Source of the DNA: an uncultured Streptococcus sp.
Lineage (GTDB): Bacteria; Bacillota; Bacilli; Lactobacillales; Streptococcaceae
Direction of reading: 5' to 3'
Length of the DNA stretch: 23,786 bases
NCBI RefSeq assembly: GCF_905372115.1
Contig: NZ_CAJPNR010000032.1
Coordinates: 1-23,786 of the forward strand
The position numbers and the translations under genes are program-made. Below are positions 7,269 through 15,226 of the stretch, piece after piece. Numbering within the stretch: the first letter of the stretch is position 1; each line of letters begins with the position of its first letter. The notes beneath the pieces were generated by a model. That model did no database searches, had not been told where the DNA came from, and worked only from the letters and a program-made list of their open reading frames with translations.

Positions 7269-8664
7269 CTTCTTTCTGCTCTATGCTACGCTGGTAGGCC
7301 TGAATTTGTCGTTCCAGTTCTTCTTTAATTGCTCCTTCAGGAGCATATTTTTCTTCCCAGTCATCTGGTTTGAGGATTTTATGGGTGACGGGGTCAAAGT
7401 GAGCCTTCCCGTCTGGGAAAATTTTGCCCATATTGGCCCGATGGACAATATCGAACAGTTGCTCTGGATCAACTCCCATCAGGACAAAGCTGCCATAAGT
7501 GAAGTATAGAGTATCAATCAAGGCATCTACCTGACCGACTAGAGAAACCTCAGCCTGACTCTTGGAGCGAACTTTATCAGCAGCCTTGTCAAGCGCCTGA
7601 TGAAGGTAGGCTACAGAACTGTCAAAGTCTTCCTCTGACTTACTAGCTGCTCGCAGAAACTCGACCAGTTCTTCTAGCTTAAAGCCTGCCCGATAGCGAG
7701 CGTCCTGAGGCGTCCAGGCAATCGGTTCTTCTTGAGTGCTTTCATCCATGACACTATGGAACTCTTTAACCTTATTAAAGTGATGGTCGCTACTGGTAAA
7801 GACCTTTTCCCTCGCTAGGATACCAAAATGCTCCAGAGCCTTATGAATCCCATCCTGACTATTGCTACTAGTTGTGTGCTTGGCCACTTCCTTGACCGAG
7901 CTGGTTCCATTTCCCATAGCAATGGATAGGCCAACTCCCGATAGCATTTCCAAGTCATTGTCAGAGTCGCCGAAGGCCATGACCTGATGAATGTCAAAGC
8001 CGTATTCCTTGCCGACTCGGCGAATCCCCTCTAGCTTAGACGTGTCTTTATTGATAATATCGACCGCATAGGGGCTGCTGCGGGTAAATTTCAAATCTGG
8101 AAAGTCCGCTTCAATCTTGCGGCTTTCTTCTGGACTGGCCAAAATCAAAGCTTGGTAAATCGGCTCCTGAATCAGCTGCAGGAGATCCTTTTCATGCTGG
8201 GGCAAGGCCTTGCTGATGACCTTATTAAAACCATGACTGACTGTTCGCGCCATTCTCTTAGGGATGAAGCGGCTAGTCCACTGAGAGAACGGGCTCATGC
8301 CGAAGGACATAATCTTGGAGCCCAGCATAGCCTCAGCCGTTCCCAAGGAAATTTCTTTCCGATGCTTCTTAGCATAGGCGATTAAATCCCGCAAACTCTG
8401 CTTGTCAATGGGGGTGGCAGAAATCACTCTGTCTCTTGAAAAAATATACTGGCCATTATAGGTCACAGCAAAGTCTAAGTCCAATTGCTCCATAAAAGGT
8501 TTGACAAAGAAAGGACCGCGGCCTGTTGCCAAACCGACCAATATTCCTTGCTCCTTTAAACTCTGAATAGCCTTTTCTGTAGATTTCAAAACCGTTCGAC
8601 TGTCATTGACCAGTGTCCCATCAATATCAAAAAAGACGGCCTTTACTTCCATTGATTTTCTCAT
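7261..8664 (-). CDS. Cof-type HAD phosphatase fused to a MazG-like NTP pyrophosphohydrolase domain
   Basis: A two-domain protein of 467 residues. Residues 8-280 form a HAD-IIB (Cof-type) phosphatase: motif I FFDIDGTL with nucleophile D13 and acid D15, and motif IV GDSDND at 232-237. Ordinary Cof proteins stop here at about 270 residues. Residues 297-415 form an all-alpha domain with an EELVE pair (331-335) and a downstream VDALID (379-384), arranged like the metal-binding motifs of MazG/phosphoribosyl-ATP pyrophosphohydrolase enzymes. A Glu/Lys-rich tail ends the protein. It may detoxify or recycle phosphorylated metabolites or aberrant nucleotides; the substrate is unknown. The first ATG (8664) is preferred because AAGGA is next to it; the ATG at 8652 is too far. 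Confidence 0.85.
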   Translation of the reverse strand: MRKSMEVKAVFFDIDGTLVNDSRTVLKSTEKAIQSLKEQGILVGLATGRGPFFVKPFMEQLDLDFAVTYNGQYIFSRDRVISATPIDKQSLRDLIAYAKKHRKEISLGTAEAMLGSKIMSFGMSPFSQWTSRFIPKRMARTVSHGFNKVISKALPQHEKDLLQLIQEPIYQALILASPEESRKIEADFPDLKFTRSSPYAVDIINKDTSKLEGIRRVGKEYGFDIHQVMAFGDSDNDLEMLSGVGLSIAMGNGTSSVKEVAKHTTSSNSQDGIHKALEHFGILAREKVFTSSDHHFNKVKEFHSVMDESTQEEPIAWTPQDARYRAGFKLEELVEFLRAASKSEEDFDSSVAYLHQALDKAADKVRSKSQAEVSLVGQVDALIDTLYFTYGSFVLMGVDPEQLFDIVHRANMGKIFPDGKAHFDPVTHKILKPDDWEEKYAPEGAIKEELERQIQAYQRSIEQKEEN

Positions 8665-8687
8665 TCTTTCCTTTTATGATACAATAA

Positions 8688-8696
8688 ATTATAACA
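8688..8696 (-). promoter_or_regulatory. Extended -10 promoter of the HAD gene
   Basis: TGTTATAAT on the minus strand is an extended -10 (TGn plus perfect TATAAT); no convincing -35 is seen 17 bases upstream. The leader is about 20 bases. Confidence 0.55.
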
Positions 8697-8832
8697 CAAA
8701 AATGACATACAATCACATGAATTGCAGAAAAGAAAAACTGGAGTAATATCTATGCAACGGAATTGAAAACTCCATGAAAACAGAATGTAAGTTTTCGAGT
8801 CTGCATCATAACTATAAGGAGAAAAAGGATTT

Positions 8833-9795
8833 ATGACAAAGAAAATCTTGGTCCTGCACACAGGAGGAACCATTTCCATGCAGGCTAACGGCTCTGGGGC
8901 TGTCGTCACCAATGCTGATAACCCTATGAACCATGTGACAGTCCCGCTAAAGGGGATTGAGACGGAAGTCATTGACTTTTTTAATATTCCCAGTCCTCAT
9001 ATCACGCCCCAACACATGCTCAAACTTTACCAGAAAATCAAAGCCAGTGCTGACCAATTTGACGGAGTAGTCATTACTCATGGGACGGACACTTTAGAAG
9101 AGACGGCTTACTTTCTGGATACTATGCAGCTGCCGAAGATTCCGGTCGTTCTGACCGGGGCTATGCGCAGTTCCAATGAGCTGGGGAGCGACGGAGTCTA
9201 TAACTACCTGACAGCCCTGCGGGTGGCTAGTGATGAAAAAGCCAGTGATAAAGGCGTGCTTGTCGTTATGAATGACGAGGCACATGCTGCCAAGTATGTA
9301 ACTAAGACCCATACGACCAATGTCAGCACCTTCCAAACGCCGACTCACGGACCGCTTGGCTTGATTATGAAGCAGGAGATTCTCTATTTTAAGGCAGCGG
9401 AGCCTCGAGTCCGCTTTGACTTGAACAGCATCTCTGGCCTGGTGCCCATCATTCCAGCTTATGCGGGTATGAAGACAGAGTTGCTGGATATGCTGGATTT
9501 AGACAAGATAGACGGCCTCATCATAGAAGCATTCGGTGCTGGCAACCTCCCCAAGGAAGTAGCTGACAAACTGGCTGATATGATAGCTGACGGCCTGCCA
9601 GTTGCTCTGGTCTCTCGCTGTTTTAACGGAATTGCTGAGCCAGTCTATGCTTATGAAGGTGGCGGCGTTCAGCTGCACCAGGCTGGTATCTTCTTCGTCA
9701 AAGAGCTCAATGCCCAAAAAGCCAGAATCAAACTGCTCATCGCCCTGAATGCTGGACTCAAAGGTCAAGAACTCCGAGATTATATGAAAGGCTGA
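8833..9795 (+). CDS. ansA: Type I (cytoplasmic) L-asparaginase
   Basis: Hydrolyses L-asparagine to aspartate and ammonia. The 320-residue protein carries both asparaginase signatures: LHTGGTIS with nucleophile T13, and THGTDTLEET with T85 and D86, plus K158 in YVTKTHTTN. This is the full T-T-D-K active site. There is no signal peptide, so it is the cytoplasmic type I form. The start ATG follows AAGGAG/AAAAGG. It is monocistronic with a strong terminator. A weak promoter candidate is TTGAAA (8763) with TGTAAG 17 bases on; an inverted pair GAAAACT / AGTTTTC (8765-8771, 8790-8796) lies in the same leader, of unknown meaning. Confidence 0.95.
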   Translation: MTKKILVLHTGGTISMQANGSGAVVTNADNPMNHVTVPLKGIETEVIDFFNIPSPHITPQHMLKLYQKIKASADQFDGVVITHGTDTLEETAYFLDTMQLPKIPVVLTGAMRSSNELGSDGVYNYLTALRVASDEKASDKGVLVVMNDEAHAAKYVTKTHTTNVSTFQTPTHGPLGLIMKQEILYFKAAEPRVRFDLNSISGLVPIIPAYAGMKTELLDMLDLDKIDGLIIEAFGAGNLPKEVADKLADMIADGLPVALVSRCFNGIAEPVYAYEGGGVQLHQAGIFFVKELNAQKARIKLLIALNAGLKGQELRDYMKG

Positions 9796-9823
9796 AAAAA
9801 TCCCTATTTATTTTCTTTAAATC

Positions 9824-9854
9824 AAAAAGTGCTAAGTAACCTTAGCACTTTTTT
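9824..9854. terminator. Strong terminator after ansA, usable from both sides
   Basis: A 13-bp stem AAAAAGTGCTAAG / CTTAGCACTTTTT with a 4-base loop. The flanking A and T runs make it symmetrical, so it would also stop the minus-strand micropeptide transcript that ends at 9903. Confidence 0.93.
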
Positions 9855-9902
9855 GACTCATTCATATTCTAACACTGGGAAAACTTCATTGAATCGCTGT
9901 GC

Positions 9903-9959
9903 TTAGAAGATAACCTCAAACAGAGACTCTAGAATTTCAAAAATATAATCACTTACCAT
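9903..9959 (-). CDS. Candidate 18-residue amphipathic micropeptide (orf2)
   Basis: Reads MVSDYIFEILESLFEVIF. It has an excellent ribosome site (GGAGG at 9970-9966, 6 bases from ATG) and overlaps the preceding micro-frame by 11 bases. The sequence alternates hydrophobic and acidic residues with net negative charge, as in a short amphipathic helix. After its TAA the same frame continues for 14 protein-like residues, so a decayed longer gene is an alternative. I recognise no family. Confidence 0.35.
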   Translation of the reverse strand: MVSDYIFEILESLFEVIF

Positions 9960-10026
9960 AGGTCACCTCCATTTTCTGAGCTTGCTTAAATGTCTTCGGA
10001 TAGTGGACTTTGATTGTAAGTTTCAT
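9949..10026 (-). CDS. Candidate 25-residue basic micropeptide (orf1)
   Basis: Begins MKLTIKVHYPKTFKQAQ and ends with EVTYGK. GAGG (10038-10035) lies 8 bases before the ATG. Its 3' end contains both the ribosome site and the start of orf2, the usual arrangement for translational coupling. It lies about 100 bases downstream of a CiaR-type promoter and in front of a terminator, giving a self-contained unit. No family is recognised; coding potential is not proven. Confidence 0.33.
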   Translation of the reverse strand: MKLTIKVHYPKTFKQAQKMEVTYGK

Positions 10027-10131
10027 AGCTTTTACCTCGCTTATCATGAATCCTTTAAGAGCAAAAACGAAACTCTTGGAGCGTTTGACTTCAAGTTTGG
10101 TCCCTAATCTTTTTGTTCTTACTTGGATATA

Positions 10132-10164
10132 AGAATACAGCCCTAAACTTAAGAATCTCTTATA
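10132..10164 (-). promoter_or_regulatory. CiaR-type promoter 2
   Basis: Minus strand: TATAAG-N5-CTTAAG (10164-10148), then 10 bases, then TATTCT as -10 (10137-10132). This matches the known layout of CiaR-activated promoters (TTTAAG-N5-TTTAAG in place of a -35). Start near 10125. A weak stem plus TTTTT near 10086-10063 could end a short RNA of about 63 bases or attenuate read-through into orf1. Confidence 0.6.
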
Positions 10165-10252
10165 GATTTCTTAGGGAAAGCTTATAATCAAAGAAGTCCA
10201 GCAGCAATCCTTATCTACCATTTGAAACGAACAAGTCTTTTCAATCAAATAC

Positions 10253-10278
10253 AAAAAAACTTCACCGATCGGGTGAAG
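10253..10278 (-). terminator. Terminator of the csRNA-like gene
   Basis: Stem CTTCACC / GGTGAAG with a 5-base loop, then TTTTTTT on the minus strand. It would also stop read-through from recG, which ends 230 bases upstream. Confidence 0.9.
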
Positions 10279-10434
10279 CTTGTGATTTATTAGGAGATTG
10301 ATGATGAAAAAATTCTAAATTATTCTATTTCTTTGAGTAACTCATAACTCGCAAGTCTTCTAGTCTTCAAGCTTTGGTTACAGGATTTTAAGGGATGCTT
10401 AGATTGTCATTGGTCCTACCTCTTTCTTTGATTT
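10253..10434 (-). ncRNA. csRNA-like small RNA controlled by CiaR
   Basis: A predicted transcript of about 180 bases from the CiaR-type promoter at 10473-10441 to a strong terminator at 10278-10253. No open frame with a ribosome site is seen. Just before the terminator it contains CATCATCAATCTCCTA (10306-10291), complementary to a Shine-Dalgarno plus start codon (TAGGAG...ATGATG). An unpaired anti-SD/AUG segment next to the terminator is the hallmark of cia-dependent small RNAs, which block translation of their targets. It is longer than the typical 90-150-base csRNA. Expression and targets are inferred. Confidence 0.65.
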
Positions 10435-10440
10435 GACAAT

Positions 10441-10473
10441 AGTATAATCCCTCAAACTTAAAGCCTACTTATA
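10441..10473 (-). promoter_or_regulatory. CiaR-type promoter 1
   Basis: Minus strand: TATAAG-N5-TTTAAG (10473-10457), 10 bases, then TATACT (10446-10441). One mismatch from the CiaR repeat TTTAAG-N5-TTTAAG and one from TATAAT. Start near 10434. Confidence 0.7.
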
Positions 10474-10506
10474 AATAACTTGCAGGAAACTTAATCCAAA
10501 GAACTC

Positions 10507-12522
10507 TTAATCTAGGTAATCTCGCTTGTCCAAATGAAGAGCAATCAAGTGCCAATTAGGATCTGTCCGCCAGTTCGGATCAGCTGTAATCTGGCTGGCA
10601 ACCTTTCTGGCTTCTTCTAAAATCGGATAATCTTCCACGATGTCAGCCACTTGAAACTCTGGTATACCAGACTGCCGAGTACCAAAGATTTCTCCAGAGC
10701 CTCGCATTTTCAGATCCTCTTCAGCCAGCAGGAAACCATCGGTCGTCTCAGTCATGATTTTCATGCGGCGCTTGCCCGACTCCGTCTTGGGATTGGCAAC
10801 AAGGACGGCATAAGACTGCTTGCTCCCTCGGCCGACACGGCCTCTTAGCTGATGAAGCTGGCTGAGTCCAAAGCGGTCCGCATCCATGATGACCATCACC
10901 GTAGCATTGGGGACGTTGACTCCGACCTCAATGACCGTGGTAGAGACCAGAATATCAGTCCGTCCTTCCTTGAAGTCCTGCATAATCGCCTCTTTTTCCT
11001 CGCTCTTCATCTTGCCATGAAGCAGGGCCACTTGTACCTGCTGACCAAAATAGGCTGTCAATTCTTCTTCTAGGGCAATGGCATTCTTAAGATCCAAAGC
11101 TTCTGACTCCTCAATCAAAGGAGAAATAAAGTAGACCTGAGCGCCCTTATGAAGCTCTTTTTTAAGCCAGTCGAGGACGACTTCCAGCTGCTCATGCTTG
11201 ACCCAGCGGGTGATGATAGGCTTGCGTCCTGCCGGCATCTGGTCAATGATAGAGACATCCATATCACCAAATGCTGTAATAGCAAGGGTTCTGGGAATAG
11301 GTGTCGCCGTCATCATGAGGACATCAGGATTGTCTCCCTTTTCCCGTAAAATCCGGCGTTGTTCCACACCAAAGCGATGCTGCTCGTCAATAATGACCAA
11401 GCCCAATGCATGGTAACGGACTCCTTCCTGAATCAGGGCATGGGTTCCGACAATCATGTCCACCTGACCCTTTTCAATCGCTGCCAAAGTTTCCCGACGT
11501 TCAGCTGCTTTCATTCCTCCAGTTAGCAGGGCAAGCTTCAATTCTGGAAATAGCTGAGCTAGGCTGTCAAAATGCTGCTCAGCCAAAATTTCTGTTGGAA
11601 CCATCAGAGCAGACTGAAAGCCAGCTGTGTAAACAGCATACATAGCCAGACCAGCGACTACAGTCTTTCCACTTCCCACATCCCCCTGCAGCAGGCGATT
11701 CATGTGTCCAGGCGACCGCAAATCCTGCAAAATCTCTGTCAGACTGCGCTCCTGAGCCGAAGTCAGCTCAAAAGGCAAGCTCTGCTTTTTCTCGGCCACA
11801 GCATCCGACTGCCAATCAATCTTCAATCCATTGCTGACAGCCTTGGTTTCTCTCTTTAAGACCTGCAGCTGCATCTGGAAATAAAAGAGTTCTTCAAATT
11901 TAACCCGCCGAAGAGCCTGCTTGTAGTCCGTCAAGTCCTTTGGAAAATGCATGGCCCGTACAGCCTCCACTCTACTCACCAGCTGGTAGCGTTCCAGCAG
12001 GGACTGGGGCAGATTTTCCTCTAAGAGCAAGTCCAATCCCTGGTCAAAGGCAGTCTTAATCAGCTTGACCAGACTGACCTGACTAATTCCCTGAGCCAGT
12101 CGATAGACAGGCTGCAAGTCGTCCTCTACCTGGGCCAGCAGTTTCATGCCAGTCAGACTAGCCTTAGCTTTGTCCCACTTGCCAAAGACGGCTACATTAG
12201 CTCCCACTTCAATCTTGTCCGCCAGATAAGGCTGGTTAAAGAAATTAACTGCCAGAGCGACTTCTCCCTGCTTGATGGTAAAGCGCAGGCGGTTGCGTTT
12301 GTAGCCATAATACTGGACATTAGCTGGAGTCACGACCTGACCAGAAACAACCGCCTTTTCTCCATCCTCCAAGTCTAGGACATTCTTACTCTTAAAATCC
12401 TCATAACGAAAAGGAAAATAAAGCAGCAAATCCTGCAAGGTCTCTAGACCCAGCTTGGTAAATTTTTCTGCTGATTTCGGTCCCACACCAGGCAGAACCG
12501 TCAAAGGTTGGTGTAAATTCAT
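10507..12522 (-). CDS. recG: ATP-dependent DNA helicase RecG
   Basis: Drives branch migration and fork regression in replication restart and recombination. The 671-residue protein shows the N-terminal HhH/wedge region (VLPGVGPKSAEK at 9-20, OB fold to about 130), Walker A GDVGSGKT (280-287), the DEQH box (379-382), helicase motif VI QLRGRVGRG and the C-terminal RecG domain. The length is standard. The start ATG follows AGAGG. It is the last gene of the secA-aroG-aroG-acpS-alr-recG run; about 105 bases separate it from alr, in which I see only a weak CTGCG / CGCAG hairpin and no clear promoter. Confidence 0.97.
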   Translation of the reverse strand: MNLHQPLTVLPGVGPKSAEKFTKLGLETLQDLLLYFPFRYEDFKSKNVLDLEDGEKAVVSGQVVTPANVQYYGYKRNRLRFTIKQGEVALAVNFFNQPYLADKIEVGANVAVFGKWDKAKASLTGMKLLAQVEDDLQPVYRLAQGISQVSLVKLIKTAFDQGLDLLLEENLPQSLLERYQLVSRVEAVRAMHFPKDLTDYKQALRRVKFEELFYFQMQLQVLKRETKAVSNGLKIDWQSDAVAEKKQSLPFELTSAQERSLTEILQDLRSPGHMNRLLQGDVGSGKTVVAGLAMYAVYTAGFQSALMVPTEILAEQHFDSLAQLFPELKLALLTGGMKAAERRETLAAIEKGQVDMIVGTHALIQEGVRYHALGLVIIDEQHRFGVEQRRILREKGDNPDVLMMTATPIPRTLAITAFGDMDVSIIDQMPAGRKPIITRWVKHEQLEVVLDWLKKELHKGAQVYFISPLIEESEALDLKNAIALEEELTAYFGQQVQVALLHGKMKSEEKEAIMQDFKEGRTDILVSTTVIEVGVNVPNATVMVIMDADRFGLSQLHQLRGRVGRGSKQSYAVLVANPKTESGKRRMKIMTETTDGFLLAEEDLKMRGSGEIFGTRQSGIPEFQVADIVEDYPILEEARKVASQITADPNWRTDPNWHLIALHLDKRDYLD

Positions 12523-12627
12523 AATTCCTCTTTCAGTTCTGATACTGCTGCGGTGCTAATATCGCAGACAGGGGGGCTAAGCTAGAACATTATCAGATAC
12601 TCCAAGCTGTTCCCTGCATTAATCCTC

Positions 12628-13734
12628 TTAGTTTTTATAGACCCTCGGTACACGGTCGCTAATCAAACAAACCACCTCATAGTTAATGGTGCCACGCTTT
12701 TCTGCCACATCTGTCGCTGTAATGGTCTCTGCTCCGCTATTTCCAATCAACACAACCGGAGTGCCAAGGGGATAAGCCTGAGGCAGGCGCACTGTAATCT
12801 GGTCCATGGAAACGCGGCCGACAATAGGGCAGCGATGACCATCAATCAAGATATCAAATCCTTGCATATCGCGTGTCCAGCCATCTGCATAACCCAAAGG
12901 AATGGTACCAATCCACTCTTGAGACTTGCTGGTGTAGGTGGCTCCATAGCCAACATCTGCTCCAGCCTCAACCTCCTTGACATGCACCAATTCTGAGACC
13001 AGAGTCAAGGCAGGCTTGAATTCATAAGGAAGTTCCAAGACTCTTCCGCTAGGGTTGAGACCATAGATGATATCCCCCAGCCGAACTGCATTTAGAACGG
13101 TCTCGCTGTGCCAGAGAGAGGTGGCGGAATTACTAGCGTGAACGAGAGGAGGCACACTGTCTAGCTCAGATAAGATCTGATGAAAACGAGCCAGCTGGGC
13201 TTCAAACTTATGGTGGTCCGCTTCATCTGCCGTTGCAAAGTGGGTAAAAATTCCCTCTGCGACAGCCCCAGCAGTCCGCAAGCGATGGATTGCCTCCTGA
13301 GCTTCCTGACTATCACGAAAACCAATCCGCCCCATACCAGAGTCAATCTTGATATGAAAATTCAATCCTGTTAAGTCTTTTTCCGCAGCTAAAGCTAAAT
13401 CCAACCACTCCAGACTGGCTACGGTCAGAGACACCTTTCCCTTTCTAGCCAGCGGAAGCGCAGCCAAATCTGACACTCCTAGCACCAGAATTTTTTTTCC
13501 AATGCCAGCTGAGCGCAGCTCCAAGGCTTCATCAATATTAGACACACAAAATCCATCTACGAGGGGCTCAATGTGCTTAGAAACCTCAATAGCTCCGTGG
13601 CCATAAGCATTGGCTTTAACGACAGCCCACTTTTCTGTCGTCTGAGGCAGATGGGCACTCAGTTGTCTAATATTAAAAGCAATGGCAGCTAAATCAATCA
13701 CTGCCTTGCTGGGTCTATGCAGACTAGCTTTCAT
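12628..13734 (-). CDS. alr: Alanine racemase
   Basis: Supplies D-alanine for peptidoglycan and teichoic acids using PLP. The protein (368 residues from this start) has the PLP lysine K40 in VVKANAYGHGA and the catalytic tyrosine Y263 in DVGYGATY. These are the two residues of the two-base mechanism and, as I recall, have the same numbering in pneumococcal Alr. The barrel and C-terminal beta domain are complete. Two adjacent ATGs exist; GGAGG at 13745-13741 is 6 bases from the second (13734) and only 3 from the first (13737), so the second is preferred. The 5' end lies inside the 3' end of acpS, implying coupling. Confidence 0.97.
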   Translation of the reverse strand: MKASLHRPSKAVIDLAAIAFNIRQLSAHLPQTTEKWAVVKANAYGHGAIEVSKHIEPLVDGFCVSNIDEALELRSAGIGKKILVLGVSDLAALPLARKGKVSLTVASLEWLDLALAAEKDLTGLNFHIKIDSGMGRIGFRDSQEAQEAIHRLRTAGAVAEGIFTHFATADEADHHKFEAQLARFHQILSELDSVPPLVHASNSATSLWHSETVLNAVRLGDIIYGLNPSGRVLELPYEFKPALTLVSELVHVKEVEAGADVGYGATYTSKSQEWIGTIPLGYADGWTRDMQGFDILIDGHRCPIVGRVSMDQITVRLPQAYPLGTPVVLIGNSGAETITATDVAEKRGTINYEVVCLISDRVPRVYKN

Positions 13735-14086
13735 CATTTTCCTCCAAAATTACGCTGGCTGTAACTAGGCCAGCAGCGTGGCTGAGCGAGATCCAAACCT
13801 TGCCAGTAAAAGGTGACCGGCTGAAATAAGGCGCTCCCTGACGGTCATTTAAAATCTCCAAGTCCTGAAACCTAAGCTTACCGATACCGGTTCCCCAAGC
13901 TTTAGAAAAAGCCTCCTTGGCAGCCCACCGGCCAGCCAGAAATTCGATTTTCCGCTTGGCAGATAACTCCTCAAAACGAGAAAGCTCCGCCTCGGTCAGC
14001 ACCTTCCTTGCAAAGCGGGCATTTTTCAGATAGGCTCGCTCAATGGCAGCCAACTCTTCTATATCAATTCCGTGTCCTTTTATCAT
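13724..14086 (-). CDS. acpS: Holo-[acyl-carrier-protein] synthase
   Basis: Transfers phosphopantetheine from CoA to apo-ACP to activate fatty-acid synthesis. At 120 residues it has the two family motifs: GIDI with metal ligand D8, and EFLAGRWAAKEAFSKA with E58. The gene overlaps the alr start by 11 bases. Its own ribosome site is weak (AGAGAATGAT before ATG), and a terminator-like hairpin lies between it and the upstream DAHP synthase, so its expression may be lower than that of the genes before it. Confidence 0.96.
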   Translation of the reverse strand: MIKGHGIDIEELAAIERAYLKNARFARKVLTEAELSRFEELSAKRKIEFLAGRWAAKEAFSKAWGTGIGKLRFQDLEILNDRQGAPYFSRSPFTGKVWISLSHAAGLVTASVILEENDES

Positions 14087-14106
14087 ATCATTCTCTGGAA
14101 AGGCGA

Positions 14107-14135
14107 CAAAACTCAGCTGGGCCGCCAGCTGAGTT
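14107..14135 (-). terminator. Terminator-like hairpin or attenuator before acpS
   Basis: A perfect 11-bp stem AACTCAGCTGG / CCAGCTGAGTT with a 4-base loop, followed only by TTTTGTCG on the minus strand, so the T run is short. A further inverted pair GACAGT / ACTGTC (14179-14174, 14152-14147) lies just upstream. It may partly terminate the secA-aroG transcript or protect its 3' end. Confidence 0.6.
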
Positions 14136-14193
14136 CGTCTTCACCCGACAGTTAGTCCTCTTTACAGGTCAAGACTGTCCCTTTCAATTTTCC

Positions 14194-15225
14194 TTATTTA
14201 TCTAAAGTGTTGTAAATTTCTTCAATGAGCTGAACAGTATTGTCCCAGCCCAGGCAAGGATCGGTGATGGATTTACCAAAGACTTCCGGCTCATTTTGCC
14301 GGCCATCTTCCAGATAAGACTCAATCATAAAACCACGAACCGCTCTCTTAATCTTTTCGTTCCAATCCCGATTAAGTAAGGTCTGACGCACAATCCTAAT
14401 CTGTTCCAGATATTGCTTGCCAGAGTTATCGTGATTGGTATCAATGACGATGAAAGGATTCTCCAAGCCCATCTTTTCATAGTAGGAAATGGCATCCAGC
14501 ATATTTTCATAGTAGAAATTTGGAATGTTCTTACCAAATTCATTGGTAGCCCCACGCAGAATAACGTGAGCCAAAGGATTCCCAGAGGTTTCTACTTCCT
14601 GACCATGAAAAAGGAAAGTCTGCTTATTTTGTGCCGCATAGACAGCGTTAAACATAACACCCAGATTGCCAGAAGTCGGATTTTTCATGCCGACCGGAGC
14701 ATCAATACCTGACGCCACAAAACGATGCTCCTGGTCTTCAACTGAGCGGGCACCCACAGCATGATAGCTAACCAAGTCATCTACCAGCACAAGATTGGAC
14801 GGATAGAGCATCTCATCAGCCGTCGTCAGACCAGTCTCTGTAATGACGCGGTAGTGCAGCTGACGAACTGCCTGCAAACCATTGATAAGGCTAGGTGCTT
14901 TAGAAGTATCCGGCTGGTGAACTAAGCCCTTATAGCCATCCCCATTGGTCCGCGGCTTAGCAGTATAGACGCGCATTACGATAAAAATCTTATCCGCGAC
15001 CTTCTTCTGCAGCTCTGACAAACGGCGGGCATACTCCAGCACAGCCTCTTCATTGTCCGATGAACAAGGGCCAATCACCAAGAGAATACGCTCGTCTTCA
15101 CCACTGAGAATCTCAGCCAATTCTTGGTCTCGCTTATTTTTATGAGCCAAGGCCTGACCAGTCAGTCTGGTTCTGGACTTAATCTGCTCAATGTCAATCT
15201 TCTGACCTTTTTCTATAAATGCCAT
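14194..15225 (-). CDS. aroG: DAHP synthase (class I), second tandem copy
   Basis: Condenses phosphoenolpyruvate and erythrose-4-phosphate to DAHP, the first step of the shikimate pathway. The 343-residue barrel has the metal cysteine in IGPCSS (C54), the KPRTNGDGYKG phosphate/PEP motif, DTNHDNSGK with the metal histidine, IESYLEDG with the glutamate and ITDPCLGW with the aspartate. It is co-linear without gaps with its upstream neighbour (about three quarters identical by eye). It starts one base after that gene's stop, with AGGAAA inside the neighbour's end. Differences concentrate in the N-terminal 50 residues, where feedback sensitivity is usually set. Confidence 0.95.
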   Translation of the reverse strand: MAFIEKGQKIDIEQIKSRTRLTGQALAHKNKRDQELAEILSGEDERILLVIGPCSSDNEEAVLEYARRLSELQKKVADKIFIVMRVYTAKPRTNGDGYKGLVHQPDTSKAPSLINGLQAVRQLHYRVITETGLTTADEMLYPSNLVLVDDLVSYHAVGARSVEDQEHRFVASGIDAPVGMKNPTSGNLGVMFNAVYAAQNKQTFLFHGQEVETSGNPLAHVILRGATNEFGKNIPNFYYENMLDAISYYEKMGLENPFIVIDTNHDNSGKQYLEQIRIVRQTLLNRDWNEKIKRAVRGFMIESYLEDGRQNEPEVFGKSITDPCLGWDNTVQLIEEIYNTLDK

Positions 15226-15226
15226 A

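Noticed and set aside
10291..10318. Plus-strand ribosome site and ATGATGAAAAAATTCTAA
   Set aside because: The frame has only a few codons; the sequence is better explained as the complement of the csRNA target-binding segment.
12523..12627. Possible promoter or regulatory RNA between alr and recG
   Set aside because: Only a short 5-bp hairpin and no convincing -35/-10 pair on the minus strand.
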